Origin: Woeseia sp.
GTDB taxonomy: Bacteria; Pseudomonadota; Gammaproteobacteria; Steroidobacterales; Woeseiaceae
Direction: 5' to 3'
Assembly (NCBI GenBank): GCA_021773015.1
Contig: JAJFKW010000006.1
Coordinates: 62,001-126,000 of the forward strand
Length of the DNA: 64,000 bases
Under the pieces are notes generated by a model. It searched no databases. It was not told the DNA's origin and saw only the letters and a program-made list of their open reading frames with translations. Made by a program: the position numbers and the translations under genes. Positions 1 to 9,566 of the stretch are shown in pieces; the first letter of the stretch is position 1; each line of letters opens with the position of its first letter.

Positions 1-736
1 GTGCCTCACGAAATGACGCATAATCATCTCTACTCAGGCCATTTCGCAAATGTACGTTCGCTTCGCGCGCGTGGCTGACAGTCGTTTCCCACGCATACTC
101 GTCGCGACCTGGCGCCTTATAGTCATGACACATAAATAGCCGGACATCAGCCGGAAGCGCAAATATCTTCTGAATTGAATCGTACAGCGTGCCCGCATCT
201 CCGCCCGGAAAATCACAGCGAGCGGTTCCGTAGTCCGGCATGAACAGCGTATCGCCAACAAACGCGGCATCGCCAATAACATAGGTACAGCAGGCTTCAG
301 TGTGGCCTGGCGTATACATCACTGTGCCTTTTAGCGTACCGATACGAAACTCGTCGCCATCCGCTAGCAGTTGGTCAAACTCGCTGCCATCCGAAGATAA
401 ATTACGCATATTAAATACGTCAGCAAAGGTCGCCTGCACGTTCGTAATATGGTTCCCAATCGCGATTTGCCCGCCGAGTTTTTCTTTGAGGTAGGGAGCA
501 GCAGTAAGGTGGTCGGCGTGCACATGTGTCTCTAGTATGTAGACGCAATCGAGCTGCGACTCCGATACGTATCTGACGATACGGTCCGCTGACACTGTGT
601 TGGTTCGTCCCGACGCCTGCTGATAGCCAAGAACTGAGTCGATGATCGCGCACTTCCGAGTCGCGCTATCGCTGACAACGTGACTTATTGTGTTGCTTTC
701 GTCGTCAAAAAAACTCTCGATTTCAGGCGTTGGCAT
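1..736 (-). CDS. MBL-fold hydrolase, ETHE1/BLH persulfide dioxygenase-like (partial, 3' end outside window)
   Basis: About 245 residues are visible before the window edge, so the C-terminus is missing. The ATG at 736 lies 9 bases after the clpA stop on the same strand, suggesting cotranscription. The metal-binding signature ETHVHADHL (about residues 62-70) is followed by TPGHT, by GDTLFMPDYGTARCDF and by MCHDYKAPGR, the set seen in ETHE1/Blh-type metallo-beta-lactamase-fold proteins. Known members are glutathione persulfide dioxygenases, or Blh proteins linked to sulfide oxidation with a mononuclear iron. Sulfur dioxygenase activity is inferred from family resemblance. A generic glyoxalase II role is less likely because of the TARCDFPGG segment. 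Confidence 0.85.
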   Translation of the reverse strand, partial: MPTPEIESFFDDESNTISHVVSDSATRKCAIIDSVLGYQQASGRTNTVSADRIVRYVSESQLDCVYILETHVHADHLTAAPYLKEKLGGQIAIGNHITNVQATFADVFNMRNLSSDGSEFDQLLADGDEFRIGTLKGTVMYTPGHTEACCTYVIGDAAFVGDTLFMPDYGTARCDFPGGDAGTLYDSIQKIFALPADVRLFMCHDYKAPGRDEYAWETTVSHAREANVHLRNGLSRDDYASFREA

Positions 737-745
737 TAGGATTGA

Positions 746-3019
746 TCAAGAATTTGGCTGGTGCTCTAGTTCTTTGACCAGCGGCTCCGCTATCAACTCG
801 AGATTATCATCTGTATCGACAACAATGCGGACATGCCCTCCATCAGCGAGACTCCCAAATAGCAACTCCTCCGCTAAAGGTCGTTTGATGTGTTCCTGAA
901 TTATTCTTGCCATTGGTCGCGCACCCATTTTCGGGTCATATCCTCGATTTGCAATCCACTCTCGAGCGTTGTCGTCGAGTTCCAACGTCACATTGTTGTC
1001 GCTCAATTTCGCTTCCAGCTCAACAACGAGTTTGTCGACAACCCGCCTAATTGAATGACTGTCCAGCGGTGCAAACGGAATTATTGCATCCAGCCGATTG
1101 CGAAACTCTGGCGAGAATGACTTCTTGATGATGCCCAAACTGTCGGAGCTGTGATCCTGTTGTGTGAACCCGATGGACGCTCGACTCATCTCCTGCGCAC
1201 CGGCATTCGTTGTCATTACGAGTACGACATTGCGGAAATCTGCCTTACGGCCGTTGTTGTCGGTCAATGTTCCATGGTCCATAACCTGCAGCAACAGATT
1301 GAATACCTCGGGGTGCGCTTTTTCGATCTCATCTAACAGTACGACGGCATGCGGGTTTTTCGTTACAGCCTCTGTCAATAAACCACCCTGATCAAAACCA
1401 ACATACCCGGGCGGCGCACCAATCAATCGGGAAACAGTGTGTCGCTCCATATATTCCGACATATCGAAGCGAATGAGCTCAACACCCAACACCATTGCCA
1501 GTTGCCGGGTTACTTCAGTCTTGCCGACGCCAGTAGGTCCCGCAAAGAGAAAGGAGCCAATCGGTCGCGTGTCTTCGTTCAAACCTGATCGCGACATCTT
1601 TATCGCTGAGCCCAGTGCCCCTATCGCATCGTCCTGACCGAAAATGCTAAGTTTCAAGTCACGTTCTAAGGTTAGTAAAACATCCTTGTCAGATGCGGAA
1701 ACACTTTTGGGCGGAATACGCGCCATTTTGGCGACGATATTTTCGACCACCTCAATAGTAACGCGCTGCTCGCGATCAGCGACCGGCCTCAAGCGCAAAT
1801 TAGCGCCAGCCTCATCGATCACGTCTATTGCTTTATCTGGCAACCTACGATCATTAATGTGCTTCGCGGCAAGTTCGGCCGCTGCCTCAAGCGCCGCTGC
1901 ATCGTAGATTACGCCGTGATGCTCCTCGAACCGAGATTTGAGGCCGCGTAATATTTCAACTGTTTCCTCAAGGCTTGGTTCCGGGACGTCAATCTTTTGA
2001 AATCGGCGTGCCAGCGCGTGATCCTTTTCGAATACGCCGCGAAACTCTGTGTACGTCGTCGAACCAATACACCGCATGTCACCGCTGGAAAGCACCGGCT
2101 TGATCAGGTTTGACGCATCCATGACACCGCCAGAAGCGGCACCCGCACCAATGACCGTATGAATTTCATCGATAAAAAGAATCGCGCCTGGATCTTTGCG
2201 GATTTCGGCAATAACCGCCTTCAGACGTTTCTCGAAATCGCCACGATATTTGGTGCCCGCAATTAGCGTACCCATGTCTAACGCATAAATCGTACAGTCT
2301 CGCAGCACCTCGGGGACACGCTCTTCGACAATCATGCGCGCGAGTCCCTCCGCCAGCGCGGTCTTGCCAACGCCCGCTTCGCCCACGTAAAGCGGATTGT
2401 TTTTCCGTCGGCGACACAAGATCTGCACGGTTCTTTCTATTTCAAGTTCGCGGCCAATAAGCGGATCGATTTTGCCATCGATCGCCATTTTATTCAGGTT
2501 GCTGGCATACTTTTCTAATGCGCTGCTCTCGGTTTCGTTTTCGCCGTCAAAAGTGCTTTCTTCGGATGAAACGTTTTCTTCGGCAGGCACCTGCGGCATA
2601 CCGTGAGAAATGTAATTGACGACATCAAGACGCGTAATATCTTGCAAGCCGAGAAAGTAAACTGCTTGAGATTGTTTTTCGCTGAATATTGCGACAAGGA
2701 CGTTGCTACCGGTCACTTCCTTTTTTCCGCTGGACTGCACGTGAAACACGGCGCGTTGCAGGACACGTTGGAAGCCGAGCGTCGGCTGCACATCGCCTTC
2801 GTCCTCTAACGCCATTAGCGGCGTTGCTTCCTCGACGAACTCAGACAGTTGGCGGCGTAACTTGCCAACATCGGAATCGCAAGCTTTAAGAATCTCATGG
2901 ATCCTAGGAATATCGAGCAGTGCCAAAAGCAAATGCTCAACGGTCATAAATTCATGCCGTTTGTCGCGAGCATTCTGAAAAGCTTCGTTAAGACAAAATT
3001 CTAATTCACTACTGAGCAT
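746..3019 (-). CDS. clpA: ATP-dependent Clp protease ATP-binding subunit ClpA
   Basis: The AAA+ unfoldase feeds substrates, including N-degron proteins delivered by ClpS, into the ClpP peptidase in the cytoplasm. The protein has an N-terminal Clp repeat domain (RHEFMTVEHLLLALL), a first AAA module with Walker A GEAGVGKTA near residue 215 and Walker B ILFIDEIH, and a second module with GPTGVGKTE and VVLLDEIEKAH. I chose the ATG at 3019 (MLSSELEFCLNEAF), which aligns with the E. coli N-terminus and gives 757 residues against 758 in E. coli. The longer reading from 3061 would overlap clpS. It sits 20 bases downstream of clpS. Confidence 0.97.
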   Translation of the reverse strand: MLSSELEFCLNEAFQNARDKRHEFMTVEHLLLALLDIPRIHEILKACDSDVGKLRRQLSEFVEEATPLMALEDEGDVQPTLGFQRVLQRAVFHVQSSGKKEVTGSNVLVAIFSEKQSQAVYFLGLQDITRLDVVNYISHGMPQVPAEENVSSEESTFDGENETESSALEKYASNLNKMAIDGKIDPLIGRELEIERTVQILCRRRKNNPLYVGEAGVGKTALAEGLARMIVEERVPEVLRDCTIYALDMGTLIAGTKYRGDFEKRLKAVIAEIRKDPGAILFIDEIHTVIGAGAASGGVMDASNLIKPVLSSGDMRCIGSTTYTEFRGVFEKDHALARRFQKIDVPEPSLEETVEILRGLKSRFEEHHGVIYDAAALEAAAELAAKHINDRRLPDKAIDVIDEAGANLRLRPVADREQRVTIEVVENIVAKMARIPPKSVSASDKDVLLTLERDLKLSIFGQDDAIGALGSAIKMSRSGLNEDTRPIGSFLFAGPTGVGKTEVTRQLAMVLGVELIRFDMSEYMERHTVSRLIGAPPGYVGFDQGGLLTEAVTKNPHAVVLLDEIEKAHPEVFNLLLQVMDHGTLTDNNGRKADFRNVVLVMTTNAGAQEMSRASIGFTQQDHSSDSLGIIKKSFSPEFRNRLDAIIPFAPLDSHSIRRVVDKLVVELEAKLSDNNVTLELDDNAREWIANRGYDPKMGARPMARIIQEHIKRPLAEELLFGSLADGGHVRIVVDTDDNLELIAEPLVKELEHQPNS

Positions 3020-3039
3020 CGTTTTTCTCAAATTTGTCG

Positions 3040-3402
3040 CTAGGTTTCTTCCATCGTGCACATCAGCGGATGCTGTTGTTGCTGTGCAATGGTTGTAACT
3101 TGTGCGACCTTAGTTTCGGCAATCTCGTAAGTATAAACGCCGCATACTCCTTTGCCTTTAGTATGCACTTCCAACATGATCCGTGTCGCCTTGCTGCGAT
3201 CCATGCCAAACACGGATTCGAGCACCTCAACGACGAACTCCATCGTCGTATAATCGTCGTTGATTAGTACAACGCGATACAATGGCGGCTTCTTCAGCTT
3301 CGGCTCAGCCTCCTTGGTGGCCAGATCGAGCCCTCCCTGGCCCTGGTCGTCAGGCATCTGATCGTCCGTATCGCTGTCACTCATGTGTGTTCTGGTCGTC
3401 AT
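3040..3402 (-). CDS. clpS: ATP-dependent Clp protease adaptor ClpS
   Basis: This small adaptor binds N-end-rule substrates and docks on the ClpA N-domain. The core [20 protein letters not shown], the [19 protein letters not shown] stretch and the C-terminal HPLMCTMEE match ClpS throughout. The N-terminal extension of about 35 residues is acidic and low in complexity, as expected for the flexible ClpS tail. An alternative start is the second Met at 3384. It is the first gene of clpS-clpA-(MBL hydrolase). Confidence 0.96.
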   Translation of the reverse strand: MTTRTHMSDSDTDDQMPDDQGQGGLDLATKEAEPKLKKPPLYRVVLINDDYTTMEFVVEVLESVFGMDRSKATRIMLEVHTKGKGVCGVYTYEIAETKVAQVTTIAQQQQHPLMCTMEET

Positions 3403-3440
3403 TTCAAGAGAATTGTAGGAATTTGGCCATTCAAGCGGTC

Positions 3441-3446
3441 ATTATA
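3441..3446 (-). promoter_or_regulatory. Candidate -10 box upstream of clpS
   Basis: The minus strand carries a perfect TATAAT about 40 bases upstream of the clpS start. No good -35 hexamer is found at 16-18 bases, so this is only a candidate promoter for clpS-clpA. The rest of 3447-3689, between the divergent clpS and gspC, is AT-rich without a clear operator. Confidence 0.35.
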
Positions 3447-3689
3447 TATGGAGCCCAAATACGGTTCTCCAAGGTTGTTTCACATTTTTTTGCGGCGAAC
3501 GTGAACGGATGCAGGCTCTAATTTAGAAAAAATGTTAATAAATAGCGATATATCGTTGCAAGATATAGGATTTCTAGCCGCTAATACTTGTTCATTGGGG
3601 TAGCGAAACCTTATTATCCGTCTGTTGCGTTTAATCAGTAGCGTACCATTTGGCGCGCTGCACCTAGCACACTTAGGCGAATCTCAATT

Positions 3690-4631
3690 TTGAATACTGT
3701 CAGTACCGCAAAATGGACCGATTTGAACGGCTGGGACGCTGAGCGGTTGATGGATACTGTCAATCGGCGGCTACCGCCGTGGATCGTCGTCATATTGGTG
3801 ATTGCGATCGCCTGGCAGCTACCGCAGATACTCTGGCACCTTGCACCAATGATCGATGACGAGGTGCCGATGGTCGGGCAATTCGATGCAACCGCGCCCA
3901 GCAACGGCCCGTCACAAGCGGGTCTTGTGAATACCGACCTAATTGCGGAAGCGCATCTGTTTGGCGAAGTCGATGCGCAGGACGTCATTGAGGCGGTACC
4001 GAGCGGACCCGTACCGGACGACCTGCCCGATGCGCGCGTCAATTTTCACCTCAAAGGCACGATCGCCGCTAGCGAAGATGAAACGTCGGTAGCGATCATT
4101 GCCAATAGCAGCAAAGAAGAAAAAGTCTATCAAGTCGGAGATCCCATTCAGCCAGGTACGACGCTGCATGAAATCCATACTGATCTAGTCGTCCTCAATC
4201 AGAACGGCACCTATTCCAAATTGAAACTACCCAGAGAATTTGCGACCAGCCAGCCGACCGTCCGCCGGCCTACACCGACACCAAATCGCGCATCAAATAG
4301 AAATACCCAGAGTATTCAAAGTGTGGTTGCGCAAAACGTCAGCAAATTAGCCGATGTCATACGCCCGACGCCCTACTTTGTCGCCGGCCAGCAACAGGGC
4401 TATAGGGTATATCCTGGTAGAGATCGTAAGCAGTTTGCAGCTTTAGGGTTACGGCCCGGCGATCTCATTAAGGACATCGACGGTGCAGCGCTGACGGACC
4501 CGAAACAAGCGATGGAAATTTTTCAGAATCTTGGCACCTCCGACGAAGTATCGGTCACAGTCGAGCGAAATGGACAGCCCCAGGTGTTGGTTTTGAAGAC
4601 CAACCAACTGGCGCTGGACCAAAATAAATAG
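3690..4631 (+). CDS. gspC: Type II secretion system protein GspC
   Basis: This bitopic inner-membrane protein links the type II secretion assembly platform to the outer-membrane secretin. It shows a membrane segment at about residues 30-50 (WIVVILVIAIAWQLPQILW), a homology region with the typical AEAHLFGEV motif, a Pro/Arg-rich linker, and a C-terminal PDZ domain (YRVYPGRDRKQFAALGLRPGDLI type). The start is a TTG preceded by AGGCGA at about 10 bases. An internal ATG at 3750 is possible but would shorten the cytoplasmic tail. gspD follows after 15 bases. Confidence 0.93.
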   Translation: MNTVSTAKWTDLNGWDAERLMDTVNRRLPPWIVVILVIAIAWQLPQILWHLAPMIDDEVPMVGQFDATAPSNGPSQAGLVNTDLIAEAHLFGEVDAQDVIEAVPSGPVPDDLPDARVNFHLKGTIAASEDETSVAIIANSSKEEKVYQVGDPIQPGTTLHEIHTDLVVLNQNGTYSKLKLPREFATSQPTVRRPTPTPNRASNRNTQSIQSVVAQNVSKLADVIRPTPYFVAGQQQGYRVYPGRDRKQFAALGLRPGDLIKDIDGAALTDPKQAMEIFQNLGTSDEVSVTVERNGQPQVLVLKTNQLALDQNK

Positions 4632-4646
4632 GACATAGCAAAAATC

Positions 4647-6626
4647 GTGCGAAACGGAATCCGAACATTAGGCCGAACGGCAATGGCCATCGTTATGCTG
4701 TCATCGGTTGCGCCTGTCGTTGCGCAAGAACCAACGATCACGCCAAATTACAAAGATGCCGATATTCGTCAAATTGTCGAAGCGGTTGGCGCAGTCACCG
4801 GTAAGAACTTCATTATCGATCCTCGCGTCAATACAAAAGTCACGATGCTTTCGACGACGCCAATGTCGCCAGATGCGTTCTACGAAGCGTTTCTGGCCAT
4901 ACTCGAAGTCCACAATTACATAACGATTACTAGCGGCGACGTTATCAAAGTTCTCCCAAATGCGAGCGCACGACAATACCCGGGACCACTTAGTACCAAC
5001 GGTGTTGCTGCCGACGAAATCGTCACCCAGGTGCTTCAGGTTGAAAATGTTTCTGCAGCACAACTCGTCCCCATACTGCGCCCATTGGTGCCGCAATACG
5101 GGCATCTGGTTGCGCACCAGGGCTCGAACATGCTCATCATTTCCGACCGGGCGAGCAACGTAAGGCGATTGATTACGATTATTCGCCGTATTGATCAGTC
5201 GACCGACGAGGACGTTGAGATTGTTTCGTTGCAACATGCGTCAGCCGCCGAGATCGTCAGAATGCTCACCGCGCTGACGCAGGCACCCAGACCCGATGGC
5301 GCGGCGGTATCAACAAGCCTGGTTGCCGACTCGCGCACGAATAGCGTGCTGATCGGCGGAGACAAAAGCGAACGGGTCCGGCTGCGTACATTAATCGCGA
5401 TTCTCGATACACCATTGGAAGCTGGCGGAGATACGCAAGTACGTTATTTACGATACGCTGACGCCGAGAGCATGGCGACAAACCTGCAACAACATTTTAG
5501 CCAGCAGGGAGCTGCCGCTGGCGCAGGCGCTGCGGCAGCAGGCGGTCCCGGGAATGAGGTCAGCGTATGGTCCGACGCCCAAAACAATGCCCTGGTCGTA
5601 AATGCCCCGCCCAAGAAAATGCGTGAACTCATGCAGATCGTCGATAAATTGGATATACGGCGTGCGCAGGTGCTGGTCGAAGCAATGATTGTAGAGGTGA
5701 TTGCCGACAATTCATCGAGCCTAGGTGTTACCTGGGCTATCGCTGACGAGTCAGGGAACACCCCAGTTGGCGTAACGGAGTTCGACTCCGTTAATCCGAG
5801 CATTTCACAGCTAGCAGGCGCAATTGCCGGCGATGGTGTTCCTACCAACTTAGGCCTGTCGAGCGGACTGACATTCGGAATTGGCCGCGTAGAAGACGGC
5901 GGTCTGAGTTTCGCGGCAATTATCAACGCATTGGAAGGCGTAGCTGATACCAATATTATTTCGACGCCGACACTGGTGACTACCGACAACGAAGAGGCAA
6001 GCATCAATGTTGGCCAAGAAGTGCCTTTCGTCACCGGCTCATTTTCGAATACTGGCGGCAACAATGGGTCAGTGAACCCATTCCAAACGATCCAGCGCGA
6101 GCAAGTCGGCGTCAAGTTGGTCATCACTCCGCAGATCAATGAGGGCGACTCGTTACTACTAAAGGTTTCGCAAGAGATCTCAAGTATCGCTCAATCATCT
6201 CAAGGTGCCGCCGACTTGATCACTAACGAACGAACTGTCGATACCACAGTAATTGTTGAGGACGGTGGCATCCTGGTACTCGGTGGCCTCATTGAAGATA
6301 CAGTGCGGGATATCGACCAAAGAGTTCCGATATTGGGGCGTATTCCACTGCTCGGAGCGCTTTTTCGTAGCCGCACGCATTCGAATGTCAAAACAAACTT
6401 GATGATTTTTATTCGTCCAAGAATACTACGCGACAGCGTGCAAACGGCGTTTGAGACCAATCAAAAATACAACTTCATTCGCGATTTTCAACGAAAAAGT
6501 CGCGGTGGCGGCGAAATATCACTGCCATTCGATGACTCGGCAGACCTAACCTCGCCGGAATCGTCGCAGCGTCCGCCATTAGATCTGCGTAAACTTAAGG
6601 CTGACGAAAATAGCGACGAAGGATAG
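4647..6626 (+). CDS. gspD: Type II secretion system secretin GspD
   Basis: This is the outer-membrane secretin channel. A signal peptide ending near VAQ (residue 27) precedes the N0 domain (ITPNYKDADIRQIVEAVG), the N1-N3 repeats, and the secretin domain with the TPTLVTTDNEEASINVGQEVPF and VPILGRIPLLGALFRS signatures. Between repeats there is a short Ala/Gly-rich loop (about residues 290-305). The start is GTG at 4647. At 659 residues it has normal GspD size. No pilotin gene is adjacent. Confidence 0.95.
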   Translation: MRNGIRTLGRTAMAIVMLSSVAPVVAQEPTITPNYKDADIRQIVEAVGAVTGKNFIIDPRVNTKVTMLSTTPMSPDAFYEAFLAILEVHNYITITSGDVIKVLPNASARQYPGPLSTNGVAADEIVTQVLQVENVSAAQLVPILRPLVPQYGHLVAHQGSNMLIISDRASNVRRLITIIRRIDQSTDEDVEIVSLQHASAAEIVRMLTALTQAPRPDGAAVSTSLVADSRTNSVLIGGDKSERVRLRTLIAILDTPLEAGGDTQVRYLRYADAESMATNLQQHFSQQGAAAGAGAAAAGGPGNEVSVWSDAQNNALVVNAPPKKMRELMQIVDKLDIRRAQVLVEAMIVEVIADNSSSLGVTWAIADESGNTPVGVTEFDSVNPSISQLAGAIAGDGVPTNLGLSSGLTFGIGRVEDGGLSFAAIINALEGVADTNIISTPTLVTTDNEEASINVGQEVPFVTGSFSNTGGNNGSVNPFQTIQREQVGVKLVITPQINEGDSLLLKVSQEISSIAQSSQGAADLITNERTVDTTVIVEDGGILVLGGLIEDTVRDIDQRVPILGRIPLLGALFRSRTHSNVKTNLMIFIRPRILRDSVQTAFETNQKYNFIRDFQRKSRGGGEISLPFDDSADLTSPESSQRPPLDLRKLKADENSDEG

Positions 6627-6662
6627 TTCGGTTTTCCTCAATTGAAAAACGGCTAGCAAAGC

Positions 6663-8198
6663 ATGGAAGATTCAATCGAAATCGTTCTCGAGGTGGAAAG
6701 CGAGGAGACGCTGCCCACGCTGGCACCCGTTGAAGTTACACAAAGACCTCTGCCGTTTTCGTTTGCCAAACGGCACGGCGTCCTTATTCGCGATATCGTC
6801 GACGGAATAGCCAATGCCGTATATCGCACTGGCGCATCGCCATTGAGTCTCGCTGAAGCGCGACGATTTGTCGGCGTGCCAATGAAACTTAGCCGGGTGA
6901 CCAGCGAAGCCTTTGACGGCCTCCTCCAGCAGGCCTACGAGCAAGGCAGTCATGCCGCGATGCAGATGGTTGGCGACCTGGACGACCATACTGACTTACT
7001 ACAGGTTGCGCAGGAATTACCGGAGCCATCCGATCTCCTTGAGAGCGATGACGATGCGCCAATTATTCGTTTTATCAATGCGGTATTGACAGAAGCCGTG
7101 AAAGAAAATGCATCGGATGTTCATATTGAACCCTACGAAAATCGCCTCGGCGTGCGCTTTCGTATTGATGGCGTGTTACAGGAAATTCTACAGACGCGGC
7201 GCGCACTCGCACCGCTGGTGGTCTCCAGAATCAAGGTCATGTCTAAGTTAGACATCGCCGAAAAACGCCTGCCACAAGATGGACGAATATCGCTGAAAAT
7301 CGCTGGGCGCGCGGTCGACGTGCGCGTTTCTACAATGCCTTCTGGCCATGGCGAACGGGTAGTGTTGCGGCTCTTGGATAAACAAGCCGGTCGCCTGGAT
7401 CTCGCGTCGTTAGGCATGGATCCTGCGTCAATGGATGTAATGGACGAATTAATCCACAAACCGCATGGCATTATCCTGGTCACCGGCCCGACGGGTTCCG
7501 GCAAAACGACGACGCTCTACGCAGCCTTAGAACGTATCAATGACAATAGCCGCAACATAATGACAGTCGAAGACCCAATCGAGTATTTCATTGACGGCAT
7601 TGGACAGTCACAGGTTAATACCAAAGTTGACATGACTTTTGCCAGAGGCTTACGCGCCATTTTGCGGCAAGATCCGGATGTCGTCATGGTTGGCGAAATT
7701 CGAGACCTGGAAACCGCGGAGATCGCCGTGCAGGCGAGCCTGACGGGCCACTTAGTCTTATCGACCCTGCATACCAATACCGCGGCTGGCGCCGTCACGC
7801 GCTTGCGCGACATGGGCGTTGAACCCTTTTTGCTCTCATCCAGTTTAATAGGCGTCCTTGCACAAAGGCTCGTACGCGTATTGGATAATGAATCAAAAGT
7901 CGCTTATCCGGCGAGAGACTACGAATGTCGAACACTAAAAATGGATGCCGAAGCCCCGCCTACCTTGTTTCGTGCTGGCCAAGGCGAAAGCAATGGTTTC
8001 CGCGGCCGTACCGGCATTTACGAACTAATCTCAATCGATGACACGATGCGAACTATGATCCACGATGGGGTCAGCGAGCAAAAACTGGAGCGGTACGCAC
8101 GTAACCACAGCCCCAGCATCCGAGAAGACGGAAGACGCCGTGTTCTTGCCGGCGAAACCACGCTCGAAGAAGTACTTCGTGTAACGCGAGCCGATTAA
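6663..8198 (+). CDS. gspE: Type II secretion system ATPase GspE
   Basis: This cytoplasmic hexameric ATPase powers pseudopilus assembly. An N1E-like N-terminal domain is followed by the secretion ATPase core with Walker A GPTGSGKTT near residue 275, the Asp box, Walker B (LRQDPDVVMVGEIRD) and the His box. At 511 residues its length is normal. The zinc-binding four-cysteine motif usual in this family is absent: the first Cys pair after LAQRLVR is replaced by Asp and Ser (LDNESK), and the second pair before GFRGRTGIYEL is also lost. Its stop overlaps the gspF start by one base (TAATG). Confidence 0.95.
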   Translation: MEDSIEIVLEVESEETLPTLAPVEVTQRPLPFSFAKRHGVLIRDIVDGIANAVYRTGASPLSLAEARRFVGVPMKLSRVTSEAFDGLLQQAYEQGSHAAMQMVGDLDDHTDLLQVAQELPEPSDLLESDDDAPIIRFINAVLTEAVKENASDVHIEPYENRLGVRFRIDGVLQEILQTRRALAPLVVSRIKVMSKLDIAEKRLPQDGRISLKIAGRAVDVRVSTMPSGHGERVVLRLLDKQAGRLDLASLGMDPASMDVMDELIHKPHGIILVTGPTGSGKTTTLYAALERINDNSRNIMTVEDPIEYFIDGIGQSQVNTKVDMTFARGLRAILRQDPDVVMVGEIRDLETAEIAVQASLTGHLVLSTLHTNTAAGAVTRLRDMGVEPFLLSSSLIGVLAQRLVRVLDNESKVAYPARDYECRTLKMDAEAPPTLFRAGQGESNGFRGRTGIYELISIDDTMRTMIHDGVSEQKLERYARNHSPSIREDGRRRVLAGETTLEEVLRVTRAD

Positions 8199-9412
8199 TG
8201 GGCGCATTTGAGTACGTTGCGCTCGACAAAGCGGGCAAACAGTCCAAGGGACTTCTGGAAGGCGATACTGCGAAACATGTCAGGCAAGTTTTACGCGAGC
8301 GCCAGCTGCTACCCGTCGCGGTCAACGAAGTTGCGCAAAAAGAGTCCAAACGGCAATCAACCATTAGTATACGGCGCGGGCTATCTTCTTCGGAACTCGC
8401 GATGGTAACGCGGCAGCTCGCGACGCTCTCTCAATCCGGTTTGCCTCTAGAAGAGGCCTTGCTTGCAGTCAGCCAGCAAAACGACGATCCGCGAGCGCAG
8501 AGCATTTTGTTAGGCGTGCGCTCCCGAGTTATGGAAGGCCACACGCTAGCGGATGGTCTCGCCGACTTCCCGCAAGCTTTTCCTGAGCTCTATCGTGCGA
8601 CGGTTGCAGCGGGAGAGCAGTCCGGGCACTTAGACGCCGTGCTCGAAAGACTCGCGGAATTTACGGAGTCCCGTCAGGCGCTACAACAGCAAGTTCGAAA
8701 TGCGCTCATTTATCCGATCGCATTGGTTGTCACAGCAGCTGGCATCATTAGCTTCATGGTGTCTTGGGTCGTCCCCAAAGTCGTGGGAATTTTTCGAAGT
8801 TACGACCAGGAACTGCCACTGCTGACGCGAATCGTCATTGCACTCAGTGATTTTCTAAGAGACTTTTGGCCTGCGCTCATTGTCGGTACCGTATTGCTCA
8901 TTTGGGGACTCAAGCGTCTGCTAAGAAAGACTGGCCCCCGGCGTCGTTATCACCGGATGCTATTGCGGCTGCCCCTTGTTGGTACGCTCACACGTGGCAT
9001 CAATACGGCAAGATTCACCCAAACCCTGAGCATACTCGCGGGCAGTAGCGTGCCGATTCTCGAAGCACTGCGAATAGCGTCACAAGTGATTGTCAATATT
9101 CCCATGCGAGAAGCGGTCGAAGAGGCGTCATTGCGAATACGCGAAGGTGCGATGATCAGCAAATCGCTCGCCGCCAGCAAACTCTTTCCGCCGATGACCA
9201 CTCACCTGATCGCAAGTGGTGAGGCCGGTGGTCGTCTTGAGGAGATGTTAGACCGCGCGGCGCAAAATCAGGAGCGCGAGGTCGACGGCCTCATTAATAC
9301 GTTACTGGGGATCATGCAGCCACTTCTGGTTATCGTCATGGCCGGCGTCGTGCTGCTAATCGTACTGGCCATTCTGCTGCCGATATTTGAGCTCAACAAC
9401 CTATTTGCCTGA
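8198..9412 (+). CDS. gspF: Type II secretion system inner-membrane platform protein GspF
   Basis: This polytopic inner-membrane platform protein interacts with GspE. It has two T2SSF repeats (first about residues 70-195, second about 270-395), each with E-x-G-E/SG-type motifs (AAGEQSGHLDAVLERLAEF and ASGEAGGRLEEMLDRAA), and three hydrophobic segments including the C-terminal VIVMAGVVLLIVLAILLPIF. Its length of 404 residues is normal. It is translationally coupled to gspE. In most bacteria gspG follows directly, but here none does. Confidence 0.95.
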   Translation: MGAFEYVALDKAGKQSKGLLEGDTAKHVRQVLRERQLLPVAVNEVAQKESKRQSTISIRRGLSSSELAMVTRQLATLSQSGLPLEEALLAVSQQNDDPRAQSILLGVRSRVMEGHTLADGLADFPQAFPELYRATVAAGEQSGHLDAVLERLAEFTESRQALQQQVRNALIYPIALVVTAAGIISFMVSWVVPKVVGIFRSYDQELPLLTRIVIALSDFLRDFWPALIVGTVLLIWGLKRLLRKTGPRRRYHRMLLRLPLVGTLTRGINTARFTQTLSILAGSSVPILEALRIASQVIVNIPMREAVEEASLRIREGAMISKSLAASKLFPPMTTHLIASGEAGGRLEEMLDRAAQNQEREVDGLINTLLGIMQPLLVIVMAGVVLLIVLAILLPIFELNNLFA

Positions 9413-9447
9413 TTTCGTCACGTGTAAACCCTTGATTTGGAGATTTT

Positions 9448-9474
9448 TATCGGTACTTTGCGAAAGTGTCGATA
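9448..9474 (+). other. Stem-loop downstream of gspF
   Basis: TATCGGTACTTT and AAAGTGTCGATA pair over 12 positions (two G-U in RNA) around a GCG loop. No T-run follows, so it is not a clear intrinsic terminator. It may be a processing site or mRNA-stabilising hairpin at the end of the gsp operon. The spacer 9413-9566 otherwise shows nothing recognisable. Confidence 0.4.
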
Positions 9475-9566
9475 GGCTTCTTGCGCGTCGCCATTTTTCG
9501 CGGTATACAGATTTGCAGGTTTGGGATGAACTTCGATTTTGGAGCTTCTGGGAGAGGAAGTAGACC

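Noticed and set aside
5444-6139. Long minus-strand frame of 231 residues
   Set aside because: Antisense to gspD, with Ser/Thr/Pro-rich shadow composition and no family resemblance.
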